From: Paracoccaceae bacterium
GTDB taxonomy: Bacteria > Pseudomonadota > Alphaproteobacteria > Rhodobacterales > Rhodobacteraceae
Direction of reading: 5' to 3'
DNA length: 64,000 nt
Assembly: GCA_029243395.1 (NCBI GenBank)
Contig: JAQWSE010000007.1
Location: 69,690 to 133,689, forward strand
This document shows, piece by piece, positions 8,633-18,236 of this stretch. The notes beneath the pieces were generated by a model. The model saw only the letters and a program-made list of their open reading frames with translations, searched no databases and was not told the DNA's origin. The position numbers were made by a program, and so were the translations under genes. Every line of letters begins with the position of its first letter. The first letter of the stretch is position 1.

Positions 8633-9736
8633 TCATTCATTAGCTATGTATTCGGCTAACGATAAGGCTGAAGTAAGACCAGGAGATTCTATTCCAAACA
8701 AATTTATTAAACCCGGAATATTGTGCACTTCGGTAGTTTGGATTACAAAATCTTTGTTAAAATGTTTTTTTGAACCTAATTTTGGTCTTATTCCAGCGTA
8801 AATAGGGCGTAGATAATGACAATCACATTTGGGCCAAAATTTTTTTATTTCCCTAAAAGCATTGGTAGTTCTTTTCTCATCCAGTCTATAATCTTCTTGT
8901 TCCACCCATTCAGTATCTGGACCGAACCTTCCATCCAAATTCATATCTAGGGTAAAATGTATACCTAAGCCTTCATTATTAGGCAGAGGGTAGATTAGAT
9001 GTGAAAATGGCAAGCGAGTTTTGTATCCAAAGTAAGTACCTTTGCAAAAAATGGTGTTTTCTTGACAAGCTGCGGGAAAGCCTATGATCGAGTTTGTTAA
9101 AGAAACGGAATCTAGACCAGCAGAGTTTATCAATTTCTTTGCTGAAATTATTACCGAGTTTTTTAAAATGCATTCTATACCGTTATCCGTAGGAAAAAAA
9201 TTCTCAAATTGGTGATTAAATACTACTGTACCACCTTCTTTTTGTAAGTCGATCAGCATTGCATTCATGCAAGCATGGCTGTCTACTATTCCGGTATTAG
9301 GTGACCAAATTGCATTAATGCCTTTAATCTCGGGTTCTAATTTCTTCAACTCCTTTTCATCTATGAGACAAAGTTCGGTGCACCCATTCGACAAACCATT
9401 CTTATAGATTTTCTGAAGATTATCCTTCTGATGATGGTCTGTCTGGACTATTAGTTTCCCAATCTTTTTGTGTGGGATCATCTTATCTTTACAATACTCA
9501 TATAGTAGGGTCATGCCTCTCCTACAAAACTTTGCTTTTAGAGAATTTGGGGGATAATAAATTCCTGCATGTATAACTTCACTATTTCGAGAACTAATGC
9601 CTTGTCCAAATGTTGGGTTTTTTTCAACTAAAAGAACCTGCAAGCCCTTTTTAGCATGTGCTAATGAAACTGCTATTCCAATAATGCCAGCACCAATGAC
9701 TACTACATCAAAATGATATTTTTCAGGTCTCATCAC
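8633..9736 (-). CDS. lhgO: FAD-dependent L-2-hydroxyglutarate oxidase-like protein
   Basis: A 367-residue DAO-fold flavoprotein with the N-terminal dinucleotide motif VVIGAGIIGIAVSLAHAKKG and the segment SSRNSEVIHAGIYYPPNSLKA, which is characteristic of the LhgO/YgaF group. These enzymes oxidise L-2-hydroxyglutarate, a metabolic by-product, to 2-oxoglutarate and feed electrons to quinone. A conserved C-terminal GIESPGLTSALSLAEYIA closes the FAD site. The first codon is GTG (9736) followed directly by ATG (9733); neither has a strong ribosome binding site. trpA lies 102 bases upstream on the same strand. The exact substrate is inferred from the family; it could be another 2-hydroxyacid. Confidence 0.8.
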   Translation of the reverse strand: MMRPEKYHFDVVVIGAGIIGIAVSLAHAKKGLQVLLVEKNPTFGQGISSRNSEVIHAGIYYPPNSLKAKFCRRGMTLLYEYCKDKMIPHKKIGKLIVQTDHHQKDNLQKIYKNGLSNGCTELCLIDEKELKKLEPEIKGINAIWSPNTGIVDSHACMNAMLIDLQKEGGTVVFNHQFENFFPTDNGIECILKNSVIISAKKLINSAGLDSVSLTNSIIGFPAACQENTIFCKGTYFGYKTRLPFSHLIYPLPNNEGLGIHFTLDMNLDGRFGPDTEWVEQEDYRLDEKRTTNAFREIKKFWPKCDCHYLRPIYAGIRPKLGSKKHFNKDFVIQTTEVHNIPGLINLFGIESPGLTSALSLAEYIANE

Positions 9737-9838
9737 AATTTTTGTTATTTAAATCTCTCAAATTTCTTCTATGCTTTTGTTTTGTAAAGAAATTGACCAC
9801 AAGGGACCTCATTTCCTCAAAAGATGGGATTAATTAAT

Positions 9839-10627
9839 TTAGTAGTGCACGGCTCTGGCTAGAGACTTAATATAATTCTTAATATCATCTATGGAATTTT
9901 CTTTTTCTATAAGATCAATTATTGCAGATCCTACAACCACACCATCTGCTATTTTCGCTACCTTTTTGGCATCTGACGGTGTTTTTATTCCAAACCCGAC
10001 GCACATTGGTAGATGGGTTTTACCTTTTATTCTCGTTACTTCTCTTTCAACTTCTTTAACATTCAAGTTGCTGGCTCCAGTAATACCTGCAACTGAAACA
10101 TAATAAATAAAACCAGAAGTATTTTTCAAAACAGTGGGAAGTCTAGTCGGACTTGTTGTTGGGGTGGCAAGTCTTATAAAATCTAAACCTGCTTTTTTCG
10201 CAGGCAGGCATAGTTCGCTATCCTCTTCTGGAGGTAAATCAACGATGATTAAGCCGTCTACTCCAGCCTTTTTGGCGTTCGCCAAAAACTTTTCAACTCC
10301 CATAGAATAAATTGGATTATAATAACCCATTAGAACTATTGGTATCTGCTCATTTTTCATCCTTATATTTTTCACCAAATCTAAAACTTTAGTTAGTGTA
10401 GTGCCTGAATCAAGGGCTCTTTGCCCAGCTTTTTGTATTGCTGGCCCATCGGCCATGGGATCGGTAAAAGGCATTCCTATTTCTATGATGTCTACCCCCA
10501 GTTTAGGTAATTCTATCATGATTTTCAGAGATGTGGGTAAATCAGGATCCCCAGCCATTAGAAAGGTTACAAATGCAGAAGAATTATTTTTCCGAAGTTC
10601 TTTAAACTTAGCTTCAATTCTTGACAT
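9839..10627 (-). CDS. trpA: tryptophan synthase alpha subunit
   Basis: TrpA splits indole-3-glycerol phosphate to indole and glyceraldehyde 3-phosphate and channels indole to TrpB. The 262-residue TIM barrel has catalytic Glu49 in IIEIG and Asp60 in [10 protein letters not shown], the same numbering as the Salmonella enzyme, plus [27 protein letters not shown] and VVVGSAI. GAGA just upstream of the ATG serves as a weak ribosome binding site. It is separated from trpFB by 5.4 kb and faces the other way, which is unusual because trpB and trpA normally sit together and their products form a complex. ychF diverges from it, 145 bases away. Confidence 0.97.
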   Translation of the reverse strand: MSRIEAKFKELRKNNSSAFVTFLMAGDPDLPTSLKIMIELPKLGVDIIEIGMPFTDPMADGPAIQKAGQRALDSGTTLTKVLDLVKNIRMKNEQIPIVLMGYYNPIYSMGVEKFLANAKKAGVDGLIIVDLPPEEDSELCLPAKKAGLDFIRLATPTTSPTRLPTVLKNTSGFIYYVSVAGITGASNLNVKEVEREVTRIKGKTHLPMCVGFGIKTPSDAKKVAKIADGVVVGSAIIDLIEKENSIDDIKNYIKSLARAVHY

Positions 10628-10772
10628 TGGATCTCTTTCCTTATTAAAGCACAGCTAGTATTCTCATACTTTAGTGAGTTCAATTTGGATCAACTTTAGT
10701 GGAATTTTTTAAAGTATTAAAGGGTATAGTGAAGAAAATTAATTTTTAACTTTCGGTTTGTGAGGTATAAAA

Positions 10773-11873
10773 ATGGGATTCAAAACTGGAATTGTTGGTC
10801 TTCCAAACGTTGGAAAATCAACCTTATTTAATGCACTCACAAGAACCTCAAGCGCACAAACAGCTAATTTTCCTTTTTGCACAATAGATCCAAATGTTGG
10901 TGAAGTTCCTGTGCCAGATGGACGTTTACAAAAACTTTCTAAAATTGCTTCTTCAAAAGTTGTTATCCCTACTAAAATGACATTTGTTGACATTGCTGGA
11001 ATCGTAAGAGGAGCTTCTCGAGGAGAAGGGTTAGGCAATAAGTTTTTGGCTAATATAAGGGAGTGTGATGCAATCATTCATGTTTTACGTTGTTTCCAAG
11101 ACTCTGAAGTAACTCATGTATCAGGTAAGGTCGATCCTGTTGCAGATGCAGCCATAATTGAGACAGAATTATTGTTGGCTGACCTAGAAAAGGTAGAAAA
11201 GAAAATTACTTCTATAGAAAAAAAGGCTAATAGTGGGGACAAAGATCTAAAGAAATCCCTGAGGGTTTTTGAAAAGATTTTGAAGGGTATTAGTGACGGA
11301 GTACCAGCTAGAGCAATCCAATTTGAAGAGGAAGATATTTTCATTGTCAATTCCCTTCAATTATTAACTTTTAAACCGATTCTGTATGTTTGTAACGTTT
11401 CAGAGAATTCAGCTGCAAATGGTAATGAGTTTTCAAGTAAGGTTCAAGAACTTGTAAATTTTAGAAATGCCAAGATGGTTATTATTTCTGCTGTCATTGA
11501 AGAAGAAATTAGTAAGTTAGAAGATTATGATGATGCTAGATTATTTCTTGAGGATTTAGGATTAGAGGAGCCCGGTTTGAATAGGATAATAAACTCAGGG
11601 TATGACCTTCTCAATTTGCAAACTTTTTTTACTGTTGGTCCTAAAGAGGCCCGTGCTTGGACCATACCGAAGGGCGCATTAGCACCTGAAGCTGCTGGAA
11701 GAATACATAGCGACTTTGAAAAGGGATTTATTAGGGCTGAAATAATTTCCTACGAAGATTATATTGAATATGATGGGGAGCAGGGTGCAAAGGAGGCAGG
11801 AAAGATGAAAATAGAAGGCAAATCTTATTTGGTTCACGAAGGTGATATAATCCATGTCTTGTTTAACTTATAG
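10773..11873 (+). CDS. ychF: redox-regulated ATPase YchF (Obg-like)
   Basis: YchF/OLA1 is a ribosome-associated P-loop ATPase of the Obg family. The 366-residue product has the G1 motif GLPNVGKST, the family signature NFPFCTIDPNVG, the G3 region DIAGIVRGASRGEGLGNKF, a coiled-coil insertion around residues 130-165 and a C-terminal TGS domain ending in the conserved AGKMKIEGKSYLVHEGDIIHVLFN. Length is normal. In many alphaproteobacteria it directly follows rplY-pth; here those two lie on the other strand beyond trpA. truA converges on it with six bases between the stops. Confidence 0.96.
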   Translation: MGFKTGIVGLPNVGKSTLFNALTRTSSAQTANFPFCTIDPNVGEVPVPDGRLQKLSKIASSKVVIPTKMTFVDIAGIVRGASRGEGLGNKFLANIRECDAIIHVLRCFQDSEVTHVSGKVDPVADAAIIETELLLADLEKVEKKITSIEKKANSGDKDLKKSLRVFEKILKGISDGVPARAIQFEEEDIFIVNSLQLLTFKPILYVCNVSENSAANGNEFSSKVQELVNFRNAKMVIISAVIEEEISKLEDYDDARLFLEDLGLEEPGLNRIINSGYDLLNLQTFFTVGPKEARAWTIPKGALAPEAAGRIHSDFEKGFIRAEIISYEDYIEYDGEQGAKEAGKMKIEGKSYLVHEGDIIHVLFNL

Positions 11874-11879
11874 TGGAGC

Positions 11880-12653
11880 CTAGTTTTGCTTAAAGATTCC
11901 ATTTTCATATGTTATACTCTTTAAATATAAACCTTGTGGTGGAGCTAGAGACCCACACTTTTTTCTGTCCATAGATTCTAAAATAAACTTCATGTATTCT
12001 GGTTCCCATTTGTGGGAACCCACTTTCTCTAAACTGCCTACAATACTTCGAACTTGATTATGTAAGAAACTTTTCGCTTTACATTCGATCACTATAAGTC
12101 GTCCATTTGGCAAATCTTTTTCCTTGAATGAAATGCTGTCGATCGTCCGGATAGGTGAATTAGCCTGACAAATAGATGATCTGAAAGTAGTAAAATCATG
12201 AGTACCAATCAAATGCTTAGCAGCAACTTCCATTCTATTGAGGTCCTGAGGTCTATTTAGATGCCAGAATCTATTTTTCTGAAGGGTTAGTGGAGCTCTT
12301 CTTATCAGTAATTTATATTCATAAATTCGAAATTTTGCTGAGAATCTAGAATGAAAATCTGCATCTACTATACCTACTTCTAAGATTGAAATGGCAGTCT
12401 TTTTTAAGAAGAAATTCATAGCTCCTTGTATTTTTTCTGGCAACCATTTTTTTTCTAAGTCAACGTGTGCGACTTGTCCTAATGCATGCACCCCAGTATC
12501 AGTTCGACCAGATCCAGAGACATTAACGGAGTGGCCCAAGAATTTTGAAAACGCTAATTCTATTTCACCCTGTATTGTTTTACAGTCTAACTGTTTCTGC
12601 CATCCGTGATAAGCGGTGCCATCATATTCAATCTTAAGGGCGTATCTCTTCAT
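11880..12653 (-). CDS. truA: tRNA pseudouridine(38-40) synthase
   Basis: TruA converts uridines 38-40 of the anticodon arm to pseudouridine. The 257-residue protein starts MKRYALKIEYDGTAYHGWQ, with the catalytic Asp52 in SGSGRTDTGVHA and the conserved FLHNQVRSIVG motif near residue 205. It stands alone, convergent with ychF and divergent from ileS. The 221-bp gap to ileS is very AT-rich and must hold promoters for both genes, but no match stands out clearly. Confidence 0.95.
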   Translation of the reverse strand: MKRYALKIEYDGTAYHGWQKQLDCKTIQGEIELAFSKFLGHSVNVSGSGRTDTGVHALGQVAHVDLEKKWLPEKIQGAMNFFLKKTAISILEVGIVDADFHSRFSAKFRIYEYKLLIRRAPLTLQKNRFWHLNRPQDLNRMEVAAKHLIGTHDFTTFRSSICQANSPIRTIDSISFKEKDLPNGRLIVIECKAKSFLHNQVRSIVGSLEKVGSHKWEPEYMKFILESMDRKKCGSLAPPQGLYLKSITYENGIFKQN

Positions 12654-12874
12654 GATTTTTTAAATAGTTTTTTAATCCGTTTTTAAGTATGCTTTTTATG
12701 CTAACTATACAATATATTTTAGATTATATTGTTGAACAAATTTTCAAATATAGTTTCTTATATAGCTTTGAAACAATTTGTGATGGTAAGCTAACTGAAT
12801 AATTGATTTACATGAATAATTAAAAGCTTTATAGGCCTTCAATATCATTTTTTAGCGTGAAAGATTGAGTAGAG

Positions 12875-15790
12875 ATGTCTGAAGAAGAATTTGACTTTAA
12901 GAATACCTTGCTTTTACCGAGTACAGAATTTCCCATGAGAGCATCGTTACCCAAAAGAGAGCCAGAATGGTTAGCACATTGGAACAAGCTTGGTATTTAT
13001 AACAAATTAAGAAATCTTGGTATCAATCGAGAGTCCTTTGTTCTGCATGACGGACCTCCTTATGCAAATGGACATCTGCACATAGGCCATGCTCTAAATA
13101 AGATCCTAAAGGACTTCATTGTTCGGAGTCAGCAGATGTTAGGATTTGATTCAAGGTATGTTCCTGGTTGGGATTGCCATGGTTTACCAATCGAGTGGAA
13201 AATTGAGGAAGAATTTAGAAAAGAAGGCAAGAATAAGGATGAGATCCCAGTCAATGAGTTGAGAAAAAAATGTCGGGATTTTGCTTCAGAATGGGTTGAT
13301 ATACAGAGAAAAGAATTTCAAAGATTAGGAATAACAGGTGATTGGGAAAATCCTTATAAGACAATGGATTTTAGTTCAGAAGCAAGAATAGCAGCTGAGT
13401 TTATGAAGTTTATTGCTACTGGTACGATCTATCAGGGATCTAAGCCAGTAATGTGGTCTCCAGTGGAAAAAACTGCCTTAGCAGAGGCAGAAATAGAATA
13501 TAAAGAACATGATAGTAAAACAATCTGGGTAAAATTTCCGATAGAATCGGGTCGATATACTGGGTGTTCAATAGTTATTTGGACTACCACGCCTTGGACT
13601 TTGCCGTCAAATAAAGCTGTGTCTTTTAATGAAGGTATTTCGTATAGCCTGTATGAAGTTAAGGAAACAGAAAATGAATGCTGGTTGTCTATTGGTGAGC
13701 GAGTTGTACTCGCTGATAAACTCTCAGATGCAAGTTTAAAGCAAGCCAGGGTTATTGTAGCAGATAAGGTAGAGAAAGTAGAATCTAAAGAGTTAAAAGG
13801 AACCAAACTTAGACATCCGTTCAGTGTGGACATTGATGCACAAGGGTTTTGGGATTATGAGATTCCATTAATTGAAAGCAGCTTTGTGACTGAAGAAACA
13901 GGGACAGGTTTTGTTCATATGGCTCCTAGCCATGGAGCTGAAGATTATGAGGAATTTGTGAAAAGAGGATGGACTGATAGGTTGACCCACAATGTTGGAG
14001 AAGACAGTTCTTTTTCAGAGAAGATACCATTTTTTGGTGGATTAGAAATCTTTAACAAGAAAGGAAAGGAAGGGAAGGGAAATGAAGCTGTAATTCAGAA
14101 ACTTGTAGAACTAAATGCGTTGATGGCTAGGGGCCGACTAAAGCATTCCTATCCACATAGCTGGAGATCCAAGGCACCATTAATTTTTAGAAATACAAAT
14201 CAATGGTTTGTTTCTATTGACAAACAGTTATCTAAGACCAAGTCCAAATATGGAAATACAATAAGGACGCGAGCCTTGAGGTCAATCGATGAGTTAGTGC
14301 AGTGGGTGCCCAAAAGTGGTAGAAACAGACTTTATTCTATGATTGAAAGTAGACCAGATTGGGTTCTGTCTAGACAAAGAGTTTGGGGAGTTCCTTTGAC
14401 ATGTTTTGTTAGAAAGAATGGGAACCCATCTGATCAGGATTTTATACTTTGTGATGAAAAAGTAAACAAACGCATCATCGAGGCTTTTGAATTGGAAGGT
14501 GCAGATGTATGGTTTGAATCTAATGCAAAAGAGAGATTTCTAGGTGGACTATATGATTCAGGGGATTTCATAAAAGTGGATGATATTTTAGATGTTTGGT
14601 TTGATTCAGGTTCTACTCATTCTTTCGTACTGAAGGATCGTGAGGATGGGAAATGGCCGGCTGATTTATACTTGGAAGGAACAGACCAACATCGAGGTTG
14701 GTTCCATTCATCTTTGCTTCAGGCTTGTGGTACGGAAGGAAGAGCCCCTTATAATAGCGTTCTGACCCATGGTTTTACTTTGGATGAAAATGGGATGAAA
14801 ATGTCCAAGTCGCTAGGTAATACCGTCAGCCCAGATGAAATAATTCGCCAATATGGTGCAGATATTTTGAGGCTATGGGTTGCCCAATCAGATTATACTA
14901 GTGACCTAAGGATAGGTTCTGAGATTTTGAAAGGTGTGGCAGATAGTTATAGAAGGTTACGAAATACTATGCGTTTCATGTTAGGGTCTTTAGGACAATT
15001 ATCAGAAGTGCCTTCAGTAGAGTTTTTTGATCTTCCAGACCTTGAAAAATGGGTTTTACATAGATTGAGCCAGTTGGATGACTTGGTAAGAAATGGTTAT
15101 GGGACATATTCATTTCAGCTTGTTTTTCAACAACTGTTTCAGTTTTGTACAGTTGATCTCTCCTCATTTTACTTTGATATCCGAAAAGATACCCTATATT
15201 GCGAACCTGTAGAATCTCCTACAAGAGTCGCCTCTATATTCACGTTAGATCTTGTTTTTCGAAGACTTGTTACTTGGTTCGCCCCTATCCTTCCTTTCAC
15301 AATGGAGGAAGTATGGCTAAATCGATTCCCAAATGATGAAAAATCTATTCACCTGGAAGATTTCCCAGAAACTCCTTCAACCTGGTTAGATGAGAATCTG
15401 GCAAAAAAGTGGGATATAATCAGGAACGTACGAGGATTGGTGACAGCTGCAATAGAACTTGAGAGACAAGAGAAGAGAATTCGATCTAGTTTAGAGGCTC
15501 ATGTTATTATTAATGTGAATGACAAAAATATTTTGCAAGTTATTGAGTCAGTAGATTTTAGTGAAATTTGTATAACTTCCGATTTGGAAATTAATCTATG
15601 TAAAGATTTACTAAAGGAGGATAGTTCCTTAGAACATTCTGTGACCATTAAGGTCATGCAGGCTAAAGGAGAAAAGTGTAACCGTTGTTGGAAGTATTCT
15701 CTTTGCTGTGAAAACTTTGCCGGTAGACTAGTTTGCCCCAGATGTTCCTCTGTTTTAGATCGCAAGAAATTGCAAGCAAATACTAATTAA
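12875..15790 (+). CDS. ileS: isoleucyl-tRNA synthetase
   Basis: Charges tRNA-Ile; class I synthetase. The 971-residue protein has HIGH at 69-72 (GHLHIGHALNKILKDFIVR), the KMSKS loop at 642-646, a CP1 editing insertion with TTTPWTLPSNKAV, GWDCHGLPIEWK early on, and a C-terminal zinc-ribbon with two Cys pairs (CNRCW and CPRC), typical of the bacterial form. Length is slightly above the usual 930-960. lspA, its frequent neighbour, is not next to it. Its TAA overlaps the TAA of the convergent xerC: both are read from TTAA at 15787-15790. Confidence 0.97.
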   Translation: MSEEEFDFKNTLLLPSTEFPMRASLPKREPEWLAHWNKLGIYNKLRNLGINRESFVLHDGPPYANGHLHIGHALNKILKDFIVRSQQMLGFDSRYVPGWDCHGLPIEWKIEEEFRKEGKNKDEIPVNELRKKCRDFASEWVDIQRKEFQRLGITGDWENPYKTMDFSSEARIAAEFMKFIATGTIYQGSKPVMWSPVEKTALAEAEIEYKEHDSKTIWVKFPIESGRYTGCSIVIWTTTPWTLPSNKAVSFNEGISYSLYEVKETENECWLSIGERVVLADKLSDASLKQARVIVADKVEKVESKELKGTKLRHPFSVDIDAQGFWDYEIPLIESSFVTEETGTGFVHMAPSHGAEDYEEFVKRGWTDRLTHNVGEDSSFSEKIPFFGGLEIFNKKGKEGKGNEAVIQKLVELNALMARGRLKHSYPHSWRSKAPLIFRNTNQWFVSIDKQLSKTKSKYGNTIRTRALRSIDELVQWVPKSGRNRLYSMIESRPDWVLSRQRVWGVPLTCFVRKNGNPSDQDFILCDEKVNKRIIEAFELEGADVWFESNAKERFLGGLYDSGDFIKVDDILDVWFDSGSTHSFVLKDREDGKWPADLYLEGTDQHRGWFHSSLLQACGTEGRAPYNSVLTHGFTLDENGMKMSKSLGNTVSPDEIIRQYGADILRLWVAQSDYTSDLRIGSEILKGVADSYRRLRNTMRFMLGSLGQLSEVPSVEFFDLPDLEKWVLHRLSQLDDLVRNGYGTYSFQLVFQQLFQFCTVDLSSFYFDIRKDTLYCEPVESPTRVASIFTLDLVFRRLVTWFAPILPFTMEEVWLNRFPNDEKSIHLEDFPETPSTWLDENLAKKWDIIRNVRGLVTAAIELERQEKRIRSSLEAHVIINVNDKNILQVIESVDFSEICITSDLEINLCKDLLKEDSSLEHSVTIKVMQAKGEKCNRCWKYSLCCENFAGRLVCPRCSSVLDRKKLQANTN

Positions 15791-16722
15791 GCTTTGGGGT
15801 GGGTTTCTTTATAGACTTTCATCAACCTCACTTCATCAACATCAGTATAAATCTGAGTTGAAGTCAAAGAGGTGTGTCCAAGTAACTCTTGTATTGTGCG
15901 AAGATCTCCTCCTGCAGACAACAAATGTGTCGCAAAAGAATGTCTTAGAGCATGAGGTGTAGCTGTTGCAGGTAAACCCAATTGTAGTCGCAAATTACAT
16001 ATTTCTTTCTGGATAATTCTAGGGTTCAATTTTTTCCCCCGTTTTCCCAAAAATAGATGATCACCTTCCGTTTTTCGAAATGGGCATAGTTGGATATATT
16101 TATCTATATATGTATTGATAATTGGTAAAATAGGGATGATTCGTTCCTTATTTCCTTTCCCTAGAACCTTTATGATTTCAGGAAAGGGATAATTCTTACG
16201 TTTGAGATCAAGAGCTTCTGAAATTCTTAGTCCACAACCGTAAAGGAGTGCTATTACAGCAGTGTTTCTTGCTGCTAACCATGGGGTGGTGGTGTTGGCT
16301 GATGCCAGGGAAAGCATTTTAATAGCGTCAACTTTGGATATTGGTCTAGGAAGTTTTTTCTCCTTACGTGGACTTTGGATACTGAAAACAGAAGAATTTT
16401 CAAGGCCTTTTTTCTCATTAAGCCAATTGTAGAATTCTCTTACAGATGAGATGTATCTCGTGATAGATTCTGTACTGGTACCAAACTTTCTTTCATCTGC
16501 GAGCCAGGAGCGAAAATCAATTGGTGTAAGGTTTTTGAGTGAATGAAGAGAAATCTTGTCACCTAAATGAGATTCAATAAACATTAAAAAAAATTTTACA
16601 TCTCTCGAGTAAGATTCGATTGTATTTAAACTATATCTCTTGAATTCATAGGCAAAATTCCTCCATTCTTTGAGTAGTGATAGGCCTGGCTCTGAAAGAT
16701 ATTGGTTTCTCTTATTCATCAA
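15787..16722 (-). CDS. xerC: tyrosine recombinase XerC
   Basis: XerC/D resolve chromosome dimers at dif. The 311-residue protein has an N-terminal SAM-like core-binding domain (about 15-105) and a C-terminal catalytic domain with the full set of active-site residues: Arg166 (GCGLRISEA), Lys189 (GKGNKER), His257 and Arg260 (HALRHSFATHLL), His283 (LLGHTSL) and Tyr292 (IYTDV). It overlaps the upstream DUF484 gene by 11 bases, so the two are translationally coupled; DUF484-xerC is also the order in gammaproteobacteria, which favours XerC over XerD or an integrase. No mobile-element genes are near. Confidence 0.92.
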   Translation of the reverse strand: MMNKRNQYLSEPGLSLLKEWRNFAYEFKRYSLNTIESYSRDVKFFLMFIESHLGDKISLHSLKNLTPIDFRSWLADERKFGTSTESITRYISSVREFYNWLNEKKGLENSSVFSIQSPRKEKKLPRPISKVDAIKMLSLASANTTTPWLAARNTAVIALLYGCGLRISEALDLKRKNYPFPEIIKVLGKGNKERIIPILPIINTYIDKYIQLCPFRKTEGDHLFLGKRGKKLNPRIIQKEICNLRLQLGLPATATPHALRHSFATHLLSAGGDLRTIQELLGHTSLTSTQIYTDVDEVRLMKVYKETHPKA

Positions 16723-17437
16723 TTGATCTCTGTTTTATTAAGAAGTGGTAGAGTTGATGAGATATTACTTTAGCTAGAATGTTGAGGTAATCTGTTTTGT
16801 TATTTTGATTAAACGTTTGTTCATTTTCTGACCCTAGTAATAAAACGGCTTGATCATCTTTTCTCAGATAAGTTTTTAATGACAGTAAAGCCTCAGAAAA
16901 AATTTTTGCATCCTGTGATTTAGAGTCATTAGCCTTCAGAATATTTTTTTTGTCTGAACGTAATGAAACAATCTTTTTTGTTGATAGTTTTGCTGATCTC
17001 AATAATTTTATCATCTCAAGTTTGCTAAGAGGTTTCCAATTTTGATGTTCCACTTCAGGTAATGAATTGTCATATATAAACAATTTAACTTCGGAAGCCT
17101 GTAGGATTTTTCCTATGTCCGTGTCGAGGGCATCTAACAAGCCCAACAAAGTTTTTTGGTCAAGGATATTGATTATGCATCTATGTAGATTTGAAACACC
17201 TAAAAAGTTTTCATAGGCAGCAGAAATAGCGGAATTATGAGATTTTGAAAGATTTTCAAGATCCAAATTTGTTTTTTGCACAATAACATCTCGTATATCC
17301 ACTACTTTGTCAGAATCATATTTTTTTTCTGCGATAACTAAGTGCTTCAGTAGCTCGCTATCATGTAGAATCCATTTAGGATTATTGAAAATAGCTTTTC
17401 TTAATTTTTTAGGTATTTTTGTTTCAGCAGGCATCAT
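16712..17437 (-). CDS. DUF484 (GAF-like) family protein
   Basis: A 241-residue cytoplasmic protein of the DUF484 family, whose fold resembles a GAF domain. Recognition rests on the N-terminal FNNPKWILHDSELLKHL segment (family pattern: P.F...HPELL..L..P), the central helix with LHRCI, and its place directly before xerC with an 11-base overlap. The conserved family function is unknown; co-occurrence with xerC suggests a link to chromosome maintenance, which is inference. Sequence similarity to well-described members is modest, as is usual for this family. Confidence 0.8.
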   Translation of the reverse strand: MMPAETKIPKKLRKAIFNNPKWILHDSELLKHLVIAEKKYDSDKVVDIRDVIVQKTNLDLENLSKSHNSAISAAYENFLGVSNLHRCIINILDQKTLLGLLDALDTDIGKILQASEVKLFIYDNSLPEVEHQNWKPLSKLEMIKLLRSAKLSTKKIVSLRSDKKNILKANDSKSQDAKIFSEALLSLKTYLRKDDQAVLLLGSENEQTFNQNNKTDYLNILAKVISHQLYHFLIKQRSIDE

Positions 17438-17473
17438 TTGCTTTTCAAAATCTTCAGTTTTAAATTGGGAAAA

Positions 17474-18127
17474 TCAAAGTATTTTCTGACCGGACTTTTC
17501 CCAATCAGCATTAAAGGTTTCCAGACCTTTATCTGTCAGATGGTGGTTGGCTAAACCATGGAATAGATTTGGCGGTATTGTAGCTATATCGGCACCTGCC
17601 ATCGCACTTCGGGTAATGTGATTCTTTGTTCTAATTGATGCGGCCAAGATTTTTGTGGTAAAGCCATAATTAGTATAAATAGTTCGGATTTCACGAATAA
17701 GGTCAGTTCCATCGATATTTGAATCGTCTAAACGGCCTATAAATGGACTAACATATGTAGCTCCCGCTTTAGCTGCCAGTATTGCTTGTGTAGAAGAAAA
17801 ACATAAAGTGACATTTACCGGGATCTTATTTTTTGACAATATTTTACAAGCTTTGATTCCTTCCCAGGTCATTGGCAATTTTACTACGACGTTACTGGCT
17901 ATCTTTGCTAGTTCGAAACCTTCCTCTACCATCTTTTCATTTGAATTGGATATGGCTTCTACACTTACTGGGCCTTTTGTAATCTCACATATATCAGTAA
18001 CTAATTCTCGAAAAGGTTTTTTAGACTTGTATATTAATGATGGGTTCGTGGTTACTCCATCAATTATGCCCAATTCATGAAATTTTGAGATCTCCTGAGT
18101 TTCAGCCGAATCTAGAAAAAAATCCAT
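17474..18127 (-). CDS. fsa: transaldolase / fructose-6-phosphate aldolase-like (MipB family)
   Basis: A short (217-residue) single-domain transaldolase-family enzyme that transfers or cleaves C3 units of sugar phosphates. It begins MDFFLDSAE and has GVTTNPSLI, the Schiff-base Lys83 in VVKLPMTWEG, NVTLCFS, YVSPFIGRLDD and KILAASIRT. Small enzymes of this group act as transaldolase or as fructose-6-phosphate aldolase; which one cannot be decided here. In the FSA group a Tyr often replaces the Phe seen in transaldolases near the active site, and I could not assign that residue safely. It heads a probable operon with DUF484 and xerC and diverges from priA. Confidence 0.87.
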   Translation of the reverse strand: MDFFLDSAETQEISKFHELGIIDGVTTNPSLIYKSKKPFRELVTDICEITKGPVSVEAISNSNEKMVEEGFELAKIASNVVVKLPMTWEGIKACKILSKNKIPVNVTLCFSSTQAILAAKAGATYVSPFIGRLDDSNIDGTDLIREIRTIYTNYGFTTKILAASIRTKNHITRSAMAGADIATIPPNLFHGLANHHLTDKGLETFNADWEKSGQKIL

Positions 18128-18236
18128 TGTTTATTTACCCTTCAGTCCAAGTTCGTTCCGTTGTACATTTTGAGAATTGATTTGGTTATTTGTCATCAAC
18201 CTACCTTAAAATGGTGTTTTATAGAAATAAATATTT

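Noticed and set aside
15787-16722. XerC-like gene as a phage or island integrase
   Set aside because: It overlaps a DUF484 gene as in ordinary xerC loci, and no tRNA, direct repeats or mobile genes are near.
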